This document shows positions 26,701 through 35,201 of a stretch of 61,899 nt of DNA, one piece after another (positions within the stretch are counted from its first letter, which is position 1; each line of letters begins with the position of its first letter). The notes under the pieces were generated by a model. That model searched no databases and was not told where the DNA came from. It saw only the letters and a list, made by a program, of their open reading frames with translations. Origin of the DNA: Chitinophagales bacterium (GTDB taxonomy: Bacteria > Bacteroidota > Bacteroidia > Chitinophagales > UBA2359); NCBI GenBank assembly GCA_020628375.1, contig JAHDFD010000025.1, positions 1 through 61,899 on the forward strand, read 5' to 3'. Position numbers and translations under genes: made by a program.

Positions 26701-29113
26701 GTGTTAATACATAAGGGCTGCTAAATTCATAGGCATAAGAAGAGCCATTAGGCCATACAACCAAGAAGGCATTATTTACCTGCGCATTTCCATTTACTCT
26801 TTTAATATAAGCATTGTAAGTATGACTCCAACCTTTCCCCATTGGATCTAATGCTCTGAACTCTTCAGGCATTTCAGTTCTATATGAATCATAAAAGTGT
26901 TCGAAGATCAGTGGTAATCCAACATCTGAAATTGCGAAACTTGTTTTATTATAATGATCGAATACTCCATCACTTGCTCCTAAAGCACTGTTGAAATTTG
27001 CATAGTGATGATTGGGTGGATAGTAAAAGTCACTATTCCCAACGTTGGTATTGACACTTGGCGTAGCGATTGGGGTATTATCGCAGGTAATATTGTAAAC
27101 CATTTGGAATACATCGGCGCGAATAGCATTTGAATTAGGGTTAAAGGTTGTTGAATTTCCTCCAGCACCGCCTACAATTCCTAGTTGTTTTGCTGTATGA
27201 ATGTAATGATACATTTCGTGGCTTGGTGGCACATCCGTAAAGTACTGTGGCAGTCCTGTTTGTACAGGAATATTCCAGGTTTCCATGAGTACTTTCAGGG
27301 CGTGTGCTCTTGAGATCGCATTTGCTGGATTGAAGTTAAATCTATCTCTGTCAAATGGTGTTCTCTCGGTATTATCGTTTCTATATTGTAAATAGCTTAG
27401 TGCTGCCACATACTTGTAGTACCATTGTGTTGTACTTGCATTAATTTCCTTAAGGTCGTGAAACGGAACTGGAAATTCAGCTGCAATATTCAATGGAATG
27501 TTTGCAGCAAGTGCCGCAATCTTTGCCAATTCAGCTCTATTTATACTTTGAGTAGGATTTGCACTTCCACTTGCGGTAGGACTATCATCTATCCAACCAT
27601 TCTGACAAAGACAAGTCGTTGCCTGTGCATACCATGCGTTTGACGCTACATCGTTGTAAACACATGGGTTGTTTGAGGTTCTAAACCTCCAATAATTATT
27701 ATATGACCATGGCGTTTGCACCCCTTTGCTAGGGTTCAACACAGTTGATTTCCAAGCCCTCACCCTCCATTTATAATCTGTATTATTATTCAAAGGATTT
27801 GTAATTTGATAAGCTGTATTGGCACCAACATTCGTACTTATAACAGGACTATTAAAACTACTATTCAGATTAGCTAACTCTACTCTATATTGCTGTGCAC
27901 TTGCAATCGTATTCCAGTCGAGTAATGGTGATGTGTTTACATTTGTTGCATAGTTAATTGGAGATACTAAAGTTGGGTCTGCTAAAAAATCACAATAAAT
28001 ACGATACCCTGCATTAGTAGTTGGAGTAGTTTGTTGAGCAACTTTAATGTAGTAGTATCCGGGACTTACATCTATGTTTTCGTAAAACTCGTCTCCTCCC
28101 GTACCATTATTATTTCCCGGATTACCATCTGCATCGTAGTAAGATGGCTGAATCGAATTGGTAGAACTATTTGGATTCGAACTAGATGTTATTGATGAAT
28201 TAAATACCCTGAATTGTAGGTCTTTAGTCCCTACATCAAGTGATATGGTCATTGTTCCATGTTGAGGTATATATACCTTATACCAGTCTTGATCGTATTG
28301 ATTTCCTGCAATACTGTACCTACTACTATTAATACTTAAGTTTACTGCCTGTGCAGGATTATCATTACCATCTGAGTAAGATGGTGGCGCATTTTGTACA
28401 TTTATGGTTCTTGAAACTACACTACTTGGATTACCACATACATCAAAGGTTGTAGAATATATGTTTTTAATTCCTGATGAATAAAAAACGATTCCGGCAT
28501 TCTCTGTTACTCCTCCACTAGAATAGTTGGATATATATGGATTGTTATTTGATCTATTAGAATTATCTGCTGTAACATGAATTTTTACTTGTCCACCCGC
28601 AGGGTCATAACCTTTTGTAACAGGCACTGTAACAATACTATTAACCGTAGCACTTGAAGGATTATTACTAATAGTTGGTGCAGTTGGTTTTTTCTGAACC
28701 CCTATAGGTCCAACCCATGCCCAACCTTGAGAACCAGAACTTGTTGCTTCGTAATATGCATAGGCTTGTAATGGAAAATTACAGTCATTTAAACTTGTAG
28801 CTAAATTTACTGATATGTAAGAAATATTATCTCCCTGAGAAACATAATCGGTGTCATAGATATTAAATGTACCATTAATATCTGGGATCAATAAGCGCAT
28901 AATCCCGCTAGATGTAAAAGCAGTGTAATCATTTTTCCTAACAGTTAAGTATAATGAACTTCCGTAGATACTACCATCTACTCTAAGTAAATTCGAGCTT
29001 GAGTTATAGGAATTTTGTCCTGTATTATCAAATGAAGGGTTTACTGTAAACTGAGCCTTCAAGAAACTGGAGAAGAACAATAGGCTAAAAATCAGTAGTA
29101 ATAATCTTTTCAT
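23726..29113 (-). CDS. RHS repeat protein with SLH domains and variable C-terminal tip
   Basis: 1795 residues from MKRLLLLIF (29113); 10 more codons are open upstream. Signal peptide at 1-20. Order: N-terminal beta domains, a pre-peptidase-C-like domain (about 250-375), a fibronectin-like domain, S-layer homology modules (about 490-675, e.g. INRAELAKIAALAANIP and AIRADVFQMVYNI), a DUF6531-like segment (from about 695), about 25 RHS/YD repeats, and the RHS core (YRGSTLAMTDY ... ARYYDAGIGRFLSEDP ... PVNMIDPLGLD, about 1554-1650). The last 144 residues are unrelated to RHS, AT-rich in DNA, and not recognised. The layout is that of a polymorphic toxin, but no small immunity gene follows; the next gene is exported. 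A TAAGTTTG -7 box lies at 29141-29148. Confidence 0.88.
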   Translation of the reverse strand: MKRLLLLIFSLLFFSSFLKAQFTVNPSFDNTGQNSYNSSSNLLRVDGSIYGSSLYLTVRKNDYTAFTSSGIMRLLIPDINGTFNIYDTDYVSQGDNISYISVNLATSLNDCNFPLQAYAYYEATSSGSQGWAWVGPIGVQKKPTAPTISNNPSSATVNSIVTVPVTKGYDPAGGQVKIHVTADNSNRSNNNPYISNYSSGGVTENAGIVFYSSGIKNIYSTTFDVCGNPSSVVSRTINVQNAPPSYSDGNDNPAQAVNLSINSSRYSIAGNQYDQDWYKVYIPQHGTMTISLDVGTKDLQFRVFNSSITSSSNPNSSTNSIQPSYYDADGNPGNNNGTGGDEFYENIDVSPGYYYIKVAQQTTPTTNAGYRIYCDFLADPTLVSPINYATNVNTSPLLDWNTIASAQQYRVELANLNSSFNSPVISTNVGANTAYQITNPLNNNTDYKWRVRAWKSTVLNPSKGVQTPWSYNNYWRFRTSNNPCVYNDVASNAWYAQATTCLCQNGWIDDSPTASGSANPTQSINRAELAKIAALAANIPLNIAAEFPVPFHDLKEINASTTQWYYKYVAALSYLQYRNDNTERTPFDRDRFNFNPANAISRAHALKVLMETWNIPVQTGLPQYFTDVPPSHEMYHYIHTAKQLGIVGGAGGNSTTFNPNSNAIRADVFQMVYNITCDNTPIATPSVNTNVGNSDFYYPPNHHYANFNSALGASDGVFDHYNKTSFAISDVGLPLIFEHFYDSYRTEMPEEFRALDPMGKGWSHTYNAYIKRVNGNAQVNNAFLVVWPNGSSYAYEFSSPYVLTPITKGIKDDLVSVSTLKMRLTTKDKTEYVFERPGSNINIYDTYYLKSITDKNGNTLSIDYQNSAFGGGKKRIYKVTGSTGRTLKFYYHSGNDKLKEVRDPLNRSIKFYYNANGQLSQFTDAKNQSTKYDYVGGSGYYSKYYLRRIKLPKGNSVYAYYDNQRKIKQVKLGNGHEVSYDFKPDYGSNFNFKNDIISSGVTSSLQMDGMGNTVKITTPSGVIDSWFNNNTHPYSPTKIRGIDNLVSEYTYYTDGNIKEVRIPSANISHKYYYNNDNLTKYIDPKGGTYQFTYDNNSNLVAAASPRGTTTYSRQANGLLNSVTNPSGITASYSYDTYGNNTGVNMPMGISSSTTYDIVGRPTSATNADNKTSYFQYDANDNITKVTNALGNSVEYTYDANENLKKIKNESGYTTTNLYQYHTDYLYRTSFAGKHDNYEYYPDGRIKKFTDPSGTVYSYQYDNKNRLEKVTQGGTLLQQLNYNQDNTINKVFDSNGQINFLYDNLNRIIRVTNVHNRSIRYAYDKNNNVTQITYPDGKKVNYTYYADNLMHTVTDWNGQTTSYTYHADGRLQQVNNGNGTIASYTYDAAGRMTGIENKKSDGTIINSQSFALDPVGRHTSENTSGQLPYPGTIAATTNLNYNPSNEIINASYGFDNDGNADYAAGVNYTFNNEDELSYMGGGGMPNTNYEYDCLGHRVKRTESGSVTKYVNDILGMSKVLMETYNSGTAKNYYVWGLGLISRVKPNGTTHYYHYDYRGSTLAMTDYSQNVTHEYLYSDFGEILNIVEADDNAFCYVGKYGVMTEGNDHYFMRARYYDAGIGRFLSEDPVWHTNLYPYADNDPVNMIDPLGLDTEVPRLLNTEQATEVLNNIFIAGRPLKESEMNEDLRQFADCVIYTAVDAQEGVDKMYNIYIKSLSAGVGDNPFKLSSLSFEFSKRWFFGMFEDKESIKISLLVKNTIGGYSHFKSKYYMLRNKNLVGFNEYDFDSECHGFKYEE

Positions 29114-29140
29114 AATTAAGGATTTTGTTCGACAATGAAA

Positions 29141-29148
29141 CAAACTTA
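29141..29148 (-). promoter_or_regulatory. -7 box TAAGTTTG of the RHS operon
   Basis: Minus strand TAAGTTTG matches TAnnTTTG exactly, 27 nt upstream of the RHS start at 29113. The -33 element is not a clear TTTG. Confidence 0.45.
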
Positions 29149-29343
29149 TTACTACCTCTCGTATAAATAACTCTAAACTAGTGTTATCTGATGAACCACA
29201 TAACGAAAATCACAAAAAAATTAAAAATCAAGCTCTTATACATATTTAAAAAAGTAAATTATCATAAACAACACTTAAAACCAGACGAACGACATCTGAA
29301 ATCAGGTAATTTCACGAAAAAACCCAACCAATAACTGTCAAAT

Positions 29344-31119
29344 CTATAAGTTCTTTTTAAAAGTTCTACCTACGGGAATTACTTTACCATTAGATAATTT
29401 CACCTGAGTTGATTTTTTACTTGAAATATGTTCAATGTTAATGATATGTGATCTGTGAACTTGTATAAAACCAAATTTTGATAAAATACTATTTAAATTC
29501 TTTAAAGTATGGTAGTCTTCATATTTTTTCCCATTGATACAATAATAGTTTGAAACACCAATTCCTTTTTCTGTACTAATATGTATTATGTCTTTAAAAG
29601 ATAATTTATCTTTTGCTCTATTAGTTAATGTAATACTTTTGGGTTGTTGTTGTTTGGGTCTCAGATCAGGTAATGTGTCCGGTTCAGATTGTGAACCATC
29701 GGCAAAAGCTAATAATGCAGGATTCGAATCTTCAAGGTAAGCTTTATTATTGTCAAGTATTTCTTCATTATTCACAATTTGCTTATTTCGTTCTTTATAA
29801 AAATAAAAAGCTGAACCAAGTGCAAGAGATAGAAAAAATAGTGTAAAATTCAACGTTCTTCCATTACTGATTTCTTTAGCTTGAAGCTCAATTTGTTTTT
29901 GTTGTCTTTCTATTTCTACATCTTTCCTATATGTTTCCCAATCCACTTTGAGTAGATTATACCCTCTTTGTTTTGTTTCATTAAAGATAGAATCATTCAA
30001 TAGTTTGAATTTTTTGTGATAAAAGAGTGCATCCTTGAATTTATTTTGCTTTTCATATAACTCAGCTCTACTTTCATAGATCTGTGATAAGTAATCAGCG
30101 CTATTTAATTTAACTGCAATATCTGATGCGATCTTATATTTTTCTTCAGCCTGAGTAAATACATTTCTATCGTTATAAATATTTCCTAGCAAAGCGTTTG
30201 ACAACATCATGCCTTTACTATGTTTTATTTCATTAAATATGTTATAACATTCAATTGCATACATCTCTGCTTTTGTCAAATCGCCACTAAATTGATGTGT
30301 TTCAGCAATATTAAAAATTGTGATTCCTAAACCTTTACGGTCATCAAGCGTCTTCTTAATTTTCATTGCTTTTTCGTAATAACTCAGTGCTTTTTCATAA
30401 TCTTTTAATTTATTATATGCGAGTCCTAAATTTGTAAATGTTCTTGCTTTATGTCCAGCTATTATTTGCTTAAGATCAGGGTCATTGAGTGTATTAATAT
30501 AATCTAGATTTTCATTTAGTTTCTTGATCGCTTCGTTATAGTCTTTACTACTGATCAATAAGGTAGCAAGCATTCCTTGATAACTCAGTATTTCGTTCTG
30601 ATCTTCAGACAACGCTACCAATTCTTTTATAGATAGTAATTTTTGCATAGCCTGACTATAATTTCCAGATTCCTTTAATAAAAGTGCAAGATTTCCTACA
30701 GGCGCGATCATTTTTAAACTATCACCTGAACTCTTTATATCTTGAACTGCTTGGCTATATATTACAAACGCCGAATCTACTTGCCCAAGATTTGTGTAAA
30801 TCATAGCTAATACAGAAACAGAAGCTATTCGTATTTTTTCATCGGCAAATTTTAGAGATTCTTTAATAATCTTTTTTGCCTTTTCGTATTCATTTTGCCT
30901 ATGCAAAAGAATACTATAATGGTTACCAGTTTTTCCTATGAGCGCATCATGGGAGAGTAACTTTGCATCTTTGTAATTTCTTTCAGCTAACTCTATGGCT
31001 TTTTTTGCATCCTTATACCTTAACTGTATTACACTATCAATTCTTGCATTGATTGACTCAATAGTTACTTGTGCTTCAACATTAAAGCAAATTATCAATA
31101 GTAGCAGTAAAATTCTCAT
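29344..31119 (-). CDS. Membrane TPR protein with LytTR DNA-binding domain
   Basis: 591 residues. N-terminal signal sequence (1-16), then about ten TPR units (20-370; e.g. TFTNLGLAYNKLKDYEKALSY, GITIFNIAETHQFSG), a basic coiled-coil-like stretch (WETYRKDVEIERQQKQIELQ), one membrane segment (about 420-435, FTLFFLSLALGSAFYFY), and a C-terminal LytTR domain (about 500-591, DIIHISTEKGIGVSNYYCING, FIQVHRSHIINI, VIPVGRTFKKN). The predicted topology places TPRs outside the cytoplasm and the DNA-binding domain inside, i.e. a one-component membrane regulator. It lies 230 bp upstream of the RHS gene on the same strand, so that operon is a candidate target, by inference. Confidence 0.85.
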   Translation of the reverse strand: MRILLLLLIICFNVEAQVTIESINARIDSVIQLRYKDAKKAIELAERNYKDAKLLSHDALIGKTGNHYSILLHRQNEYEKAKKIIKESLKFADEKIRIASVSVLAMIYTNLGQVDSAFVIYSQAVQDIKSSGDSLKMIAPVGNLALLLKESGNYSQAMQKLLSIKELVALSEDQNEILSYQGMLATLLISSKDYNEAIKKLNENLDYINTLNDPDLKQIIAGHKARTFTNLGLAYNKLKDYEKALSYYEKAMKIKKTLDDRKGLGITIFNIAETHQFSGDLTKAEMYAIECYNIFNEIKHSKGMMLSNALLGNIYNDRNVFTQAEEKYKIASDIAVKLNSADYLSQIYESRAELYEKQNKFKDALFYHKKFKLLNDSIFNETKQRGYNLLKVDWETYRKDVEIERQQKQIELQAKEISNGRTLNFTLFFLSLALGSAFYFYKERNKQIVNNEEILDNNKAYLEDSNPALLAFADGSQSEPDTLPDLRPKQQQPKSITLTNRAKDKLSFKDIIHISTEKGIGVSNYYCINGKKYEDYHTLKNLNSILSKFGFIQVHRSHIINIEHISSKKSTQVKLSNGKVIPVGRTFKKNL

Positions 31120-31273
31120 AATTACTTAGATAATTCAGTATGAATAAATACTAAAATGCAGGCAATTATTTCTTTTGTGGTTTGAATGCGAAAAATACAA
31201 ACAATCAATCAAACTACACAATAATATAAATTATTTATCAAAAAAAAATAAAATCTTTCTTTCTACAACAAAA

Positions 31274-31305
31274 AAGCCCCAACAAGAAAGAATCTTGTCA
31301 GGGCT
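31274..31305 (-). terminator. Intrinsic terminator of the acyl-CoA dehydrogenase gene
   Basis: Stem AGCCCCAACAAG and CTTGTCAGGGCT, with a two-base internal mismatch. On the minus strand it is followed by a TTTTTT run. It lies 36 bp after the stop codon at 31341. Confidence 0.8.
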
Positions 31306-31340
31306 GTGATACTTATAAAAAGTATTATTCTCTTTTATGC

Positions 31341-33134
31341 TTAGTAAGCAAAACCATTCAGGCTGATCAGCTTTGCTGCAATCTCACGACGTAATGTAAC
31401 AGTATTTACTGCATCGTATTTTGTGAAACGCTTTAAGCCCATTAACATAACACGTAATTCATCTCCTTCAGCAAAAGAAGCAATAGCATCTTTACCAGAT
31501 TTGTTGATACGATCAATAGCATCAACGAAGAATAACTTAGTCATCGCAATTTCGTGGCTACAAGCTTCCTCGCCTTTTGTTGCAATCATTTTTTCGGTAC
31601 GTAATAAAGCCGATTCGCAGCAGAAAAGATCATTCAGCATATCAGCAATATTCATCATAAGCATTTGCTCTTTTTCTAATGCCTGCATATACTTTTGAGC
31701 TGCTGCTCCGGCAGTCATTAATACTGCTTTTTTCAAATTTGCCAATGCTATGCGCTCTGCACCGAATAATCCTTCAGGAGCATCACCTAAACCACCAAAA
31801 GAAGTCAATTCTTTCTGTACTGCCATTGCAGGATTGAAAAGATCGATCTGTCCTTTCATTGCACGTTTTAAGATCATGCCTACTGTTAACAGGCGGTTGA
31901 TCTCATTCGTTCCTTCAAAAATACGATTGATACGTGCATCGCGGTAAGCACGTGCAGCCGGAAATTCTTCTGAGAAACCATTTCCACCGTAAATCTGAAC
32001 CGCTTCATCCACTACATAATCCAATACTTCAGAACCAATTACTTTCAGCATTGCACACTCTACAGAGTATTCTTCAGCAGCTTCTAATTTAGCTTCAGTT
32101 TTACTCATTCCTTCCGCTTCTACTAAAGAGGCAATTTTATCTTTAATTAAACCTGAAGTTCGGTAACATGCCGACTCACCTGCATAAATGCGCGTTGCCA
32201 TTTCAGCAATTTTATACTGAATTGCGCCGAAGCTAGAAATTGACGTTTTGAATTGCTCACGCTCGTTAGAATATTTAACTGCAACATCACAAGCACGCTT
32301 TGCCCCCCCTAGCACCATAGCACATAATTTGTAACGACCAATGTTCAATACATTGAATGCAATTTTATGTCCTTTTCCAATTTCGCCTAAAACGTAATCT
32401 GCCGGTACTTTTACGCCTTCAAAAAACACCTGACGCGTTGAAGAACCTTTAATTCCTAATTTATCTTCCTCAGCACCAAGATTTACATTTTCAGCATCAG
32501 CCGGAACGATAAATCCAGTGAATTTATCACCATCTACCTGAGCAAAAACAATAAATACATCTGCGAAACCAGAGTTAGTGATCCACATTTTCTGACCTTC
32601 GATCAGATAGTTAGCACCATCATCTACTAAAGTTGCTTTTGTTTTAGCAGCTAAAGCGTCTGATCCTGAACCTGGTTCTGTTAAACAGTAAGCAGCTTTT
32701 AATTGTCCGGTCGCTAACCCCGGTAAGTACTTAGCTTTTTGTTCTTCCGTACCATAGTACAAAATTGGTAAAGTACCGATTCCTGTGTGCGCTGCAACAG
32801 CAACACCCCATGAATTACTTGCGCCTAATTCTTCTGAAAGGAAAGATTCAGTATTGAAGTTCACACCTAAACCACCGTATTCTTCCGGCAGGCTTGAACC
32901 TAACATTCCTAATTCTCCGGCTTCTTCTAAAAGCTGAACTACTTTATCGTGATCGCCTTTATCGATTTTCTCTACATTCGGCCATACTTTTTTCTGAACG
33001 AATTCGCGTGCCATTTCACGGAAAGCTTCTTGCTCCTCGCTTATGTCTTCAGGAGTAAATACATCTTGTGCCTCGCTTTCTTTTACTAAAAACTCGCCAC
33101 CTCGTAATACTTTTTTGATTTCCTCTGCTACCAT
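31341..33134 (-). CDS. Acyl-CoA dehydrogenase, long (VLCAD/ACAD9-like) form
   Basis: 597 residues. FAD-dependent first oxidation of fatty-acid beta-oxidation. N-terminal helical domain, middle beta domain (YCLTEPGSGSDALAAKT, MWITNSGFADVFIVFAQ), C-terminal helical domain with IYGGNGFSEEFPAAR and RIFEGTNEINR, whose Glu is the expected catalytic base. A further 160-residue C-terminal extension makes it longer than short-chain members (about 380), as in VLCAD/ACAD9-type enzymes. No other beta-oxidation gene is adjacent. The promoter region carries an 18-bp palindrome at 33209-33226, so it is probably repressed by a fatty-acid-responsive regulator, by inference. Confidence 0.93.
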   Translation of the reverse strand: MVAEEIKKVLRGGEFLVKESEAQDVFTPEDISEEQEAFREMAREFVQKKVWPNVEKIDKGDHDKVVQLLEEAGELGMLGSSLPEEYGGLGVNFNTESFLSEELGASNSWGVAVAAHTGIGTLPILYYGTEEQKAKYLPGLATGQLKAAYCLTEPGSGSDALAAKTKATLVDDGANYLIEGQKMWITNSGFADVFIVFAQVDGDKFTGFIVPADAENVNLGAEEDKLGIKGSSTRQVFFEGVKVPADYVLGEIGKGHKIAFNVLNIGRYKLCAMVLGGAKRACDVAVKYSNEREQFKTSISSFGAIQYKIAEMATRIYAGESACYRTSGLIKDKIASLVEAEGMSKTEAKLEAAEEYSVECAMLKVIGSEVLDYVVDEAVQIYGGNGFSEEFPAARAYRDARINRIFEGTNEINRLLTVGMILKRAMKGQIDLFNPAMAVQKELTSFGGLGDAPEGLFGAERIALANLKKAVLMTAGAAAQKYMQALEKEQMLMMNIADMLNDLFCCESALLRTEKMIATKGEEACSHEIAMTKLFFVDAIDRINKSGKDAIASFAEGDELRVMLMGLKRFTKYDAVNTVTLRREIAAKLISLNGFAY

Positions 33135-33194
33135 TTGACTTGGTTTTATTGGTTTATTTATTTAGATGAAAAATATTTTCTCGTAATTATATTC

Positions 33195-33202
33195 CAAAGA
33201 TA
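33195..33202 (-). promoter_or_regulatory. -7 box TATCTTTG of the acyl-CoA dehydrogenase gene
   Basis: Minus strand TATCTTTG fits TAnnTTTG, 60 nt upstream of the start at 33134. With a 20-bp spacer the -33 region (TTAG, 33223-33226) falls inside the palindrome at 33209-33226. Confidence 0.5.
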
Positions 33203-33208
33203 GAATAT

Positions 33209-33242
33209 TTAGCGAATATTCGCTAATAGCAAATATTCACTA
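33209..33242. promoter_or_regulatory. Tandem palindromic operator upstream of acyl-CoA dehydrogenase
   Basis: TTAGCGAATATTCGCTAA (33209-33226) is a perfect 18-bp palindrome. It is followed directly by TAGCAAATATTCACTA (33227-33242), the same motif with two changes. The dyad centres are 17 bp apart. The first site covers the -33/spacer region of the promoter at 33195-33202, the usual place for a TetR-type repressor. The regulator is not in the window. Confidence 0.7.
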
Positions 33243-33333
33243 ATTAAGAAAACAGTATTTTTTGTTGATTGTTGTAGGAAATAGGTATTTTTTGCTACCA
33301 ATTTCTGAAAAAAATGAGCTTTAGGAAAAGTGC

Positions 33334-35109
33334 TTACCCCACCTTATTCAATATTTCCTCCTTTTTTGAGAACTGCATATCGTGAAGCTTTTTATATGCT
33401 CCATTAGCTTTGGCAAGTAGTTCTTGGTGGCTACCAATTTCCAAAACTTTTCCTTTGTCTAACACTAAGATCTTATGTGCGTTTTGTATGGTTGATAAAC
33501 GGTGTGCAATAACAATAGAAGTTCGATCTTTAACCAGTTGTTCTACTGCTTTCTGTACCAATAACTCTGTTTCTGTATCGATAGATGAAGTAGCTTCATC
33601 TAGTATTAAAATCTGAGGATCAAAAACGAGGGTACGAATAAAAGAGATCAACTGGCGTTGTCCTAAAGACAAGGTTGCCCCTCGTTCCATAACATTATAA
33701 TTATACTGATCAGGAAGTTTCATAATAAATTCGTGTGCACCCACGATCTTTGCAGCCTCATAAACCCGTTCTTCGCTAACAGACTTATCGCGAAGTGTAA
33801 TATTATCCATAATCGAACCACTGAATAGGAATACATCCTGTAATACTACACCTATATTCTTTCTTAAAGATTCTAAGGTATAATCGCGTACATTATTTCC
33901 ATCGATCAGAATTTCTCCTTTCTGGTATTCATAAAAACGACTCAGAATATTGATAATGGTTGATTTTCCTGCTCCGGTAGAACCAACAATTGCCATCGTT
34001 TCTCCTTCTTTTATTTCAAAAGAAACACCATTCAACACAAAATCGACTTCATTATAAGCGAACTCTACATCTTTAAACTGAATATTTCCTTTTAGTTTAT
34101 TTGCTTTAATCGTTCCTGTATTATCAATTTTATCTGTTCTGTCAACTACTGCAAATACTCGTTCTGCTGCCACTAAGCCCATTTGTAATGTATTGAATTT
34201 ATCAGCTAGCATTCTGAGCGGACGGAAAAGCATATTAAGATAAAGGATAAAAGCGATCAACGTTCCGAGTGTTGTTTGTAAATTAATTACCTGATTTGCT
34301 CCAAACCAAACCAGTAATGCTAATGCTGCTGCAGTGATAACTTCGATTGCCGGAAAGAAAAGTGAGTAATACCAGATAGCTCCTACATTTGCTTTCTTCA
34401 CCTCATTATTAATTGCCTTGAATTTTTTTAACTCACGCTCTTCGGCTCCGAATATCTGAACTACATTCATTCCGGTAATATGTTCCTGAAGAAAAGCATT
34501 TAAGCGAGCACTTTCGTGGCGTACTTTCTGAAAGGTAACTTTCACCCCTTCTTTAAATAAATAAGTTGCATAGATCAATACGGGGAAAACAGATAAACAT
34601 ACCAGCGACAATTTCCAATCTTTGGAAAACATAATGAACAATACCGTAAAAATGGTCAACAGGTCTGCAATAATTGCAATCAGTCCGGCAGAGAAAATAT
34701 CGTTCATTGCTTCTACATCATTGATCGTTCTGGTAGTTGACTGACCAATTGGTGTTGTATCGAAATAACGCAGGCGTAAACGCGTAATATGCTCATATAC
34801 CCTTACACGCAAATCGCGAATAATGCTTTGTCCTAACCATGCTGAATAATATCGGAATGCATAACTTGCCAAACCATTTAAAAGTAACACTCCAATAAGC
34901 AAATACACCATGATCTTCAGACCATCCATATCACTTTTAAAAATATAATCATCTACTGCTATCTGTATAAGATGAGGACGTAGTGGGGAAAGTATTGCCA
35001 AGGCAATTGAGAGTCCTACAGTCGCCCAAAACATTCCTTTATAGGGACGCGCAAGCGCCAAAACACGCTTGAATAATTGGGTATCTACTATTTTATCGAG
35101 CAAGGTCAC
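33334..35109 (-). CDS. ABC transporter, fused permease and ATPase (MsbA/MDR type)
   Basis: 591 residues. Six membrane segments in the first 320 residues (e.g. FWATVGLSIALAILSPL, LLIGVLLLNGLASYAF, IIADLLTIFTVLFIMF, SLVCLSVFPVLIYATYLF). The nucleotide-binding domain has Walker A GSTGAGKST (about 375-383), signature LSLGQRQL, Walker B ILILDEATS and IAHRLST with the switch His. A half-transporter working as a homodimer, exporting lipid, lipopolysaccharide core or drugs; substrate not determinable. The start is GTG; a TACCTTTG box at 35120-35127 ends 10 nt before it. Confidence 0.93.
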   Translation of the reverse strand: MTLLDKIVDTQLFKRVLALARPYKGMFWATVGLSIALAILSPLRPHLIQIAVDDYIFKSDMDGLKIMVYLLIGVLLLNGLASYAFRYYSAWLGQSIIRDLRVRVYEHITRLRLRYFDTTPIGQSTTRTINDVEAMNDIFSAGLIAIIADLLTIFTVLFIMFSKDWKLSLVCLSVFPVLIYATYLFKEGVKVTFQKVRHESARLNAFLQEHITGMNVVQIFGAEERELKKFKAINNEVKKANVGAIWYYSLFFPAIEVITAAALALLVWFGANQVINLQTTLGTLIAFILYLNMLFRPLRMLADKFNTLQMGLVAAERVFAVVDRTDKIDNTGTIKANKLKGNIQFKDVEFAYNEVDFVLNGVSFEIKEGETMAIVGSTGAGKSTIINILSRFYEYQKGEILIDGNNVRDYTLESLRKNIGVVLQDVFLFSGSIMDNITLRDKSVSEERVYEAAKIVGAHEFIMKLPDQYNYNVMERGATLSLGQRQLISFIRTLVFDPQILILDEATSSIDTETELLVQKAVEQLVKDRTSIVIAHRLSTIQNAHKILVLDKGKVLEIGSHQELLAKANGAYKKLHDMQFSKKEEILNKVG

Positions 35110-35201
35110 TAAACAGCAACAAAGGTAGCTCGGATATTGTTAAGGGATTTGAACAAATAATTTTACTTTTTTGAATAAGGTTGAGATTGTGCTTTAAGAT
35201 G

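Noticed and set aside
29114..29343. LytTR binding sites between the regulator and the RHS gene
   Set aside because: Several GTT-containing stretches exist but no two form the expected direct-repeat pair at fixed spacing.
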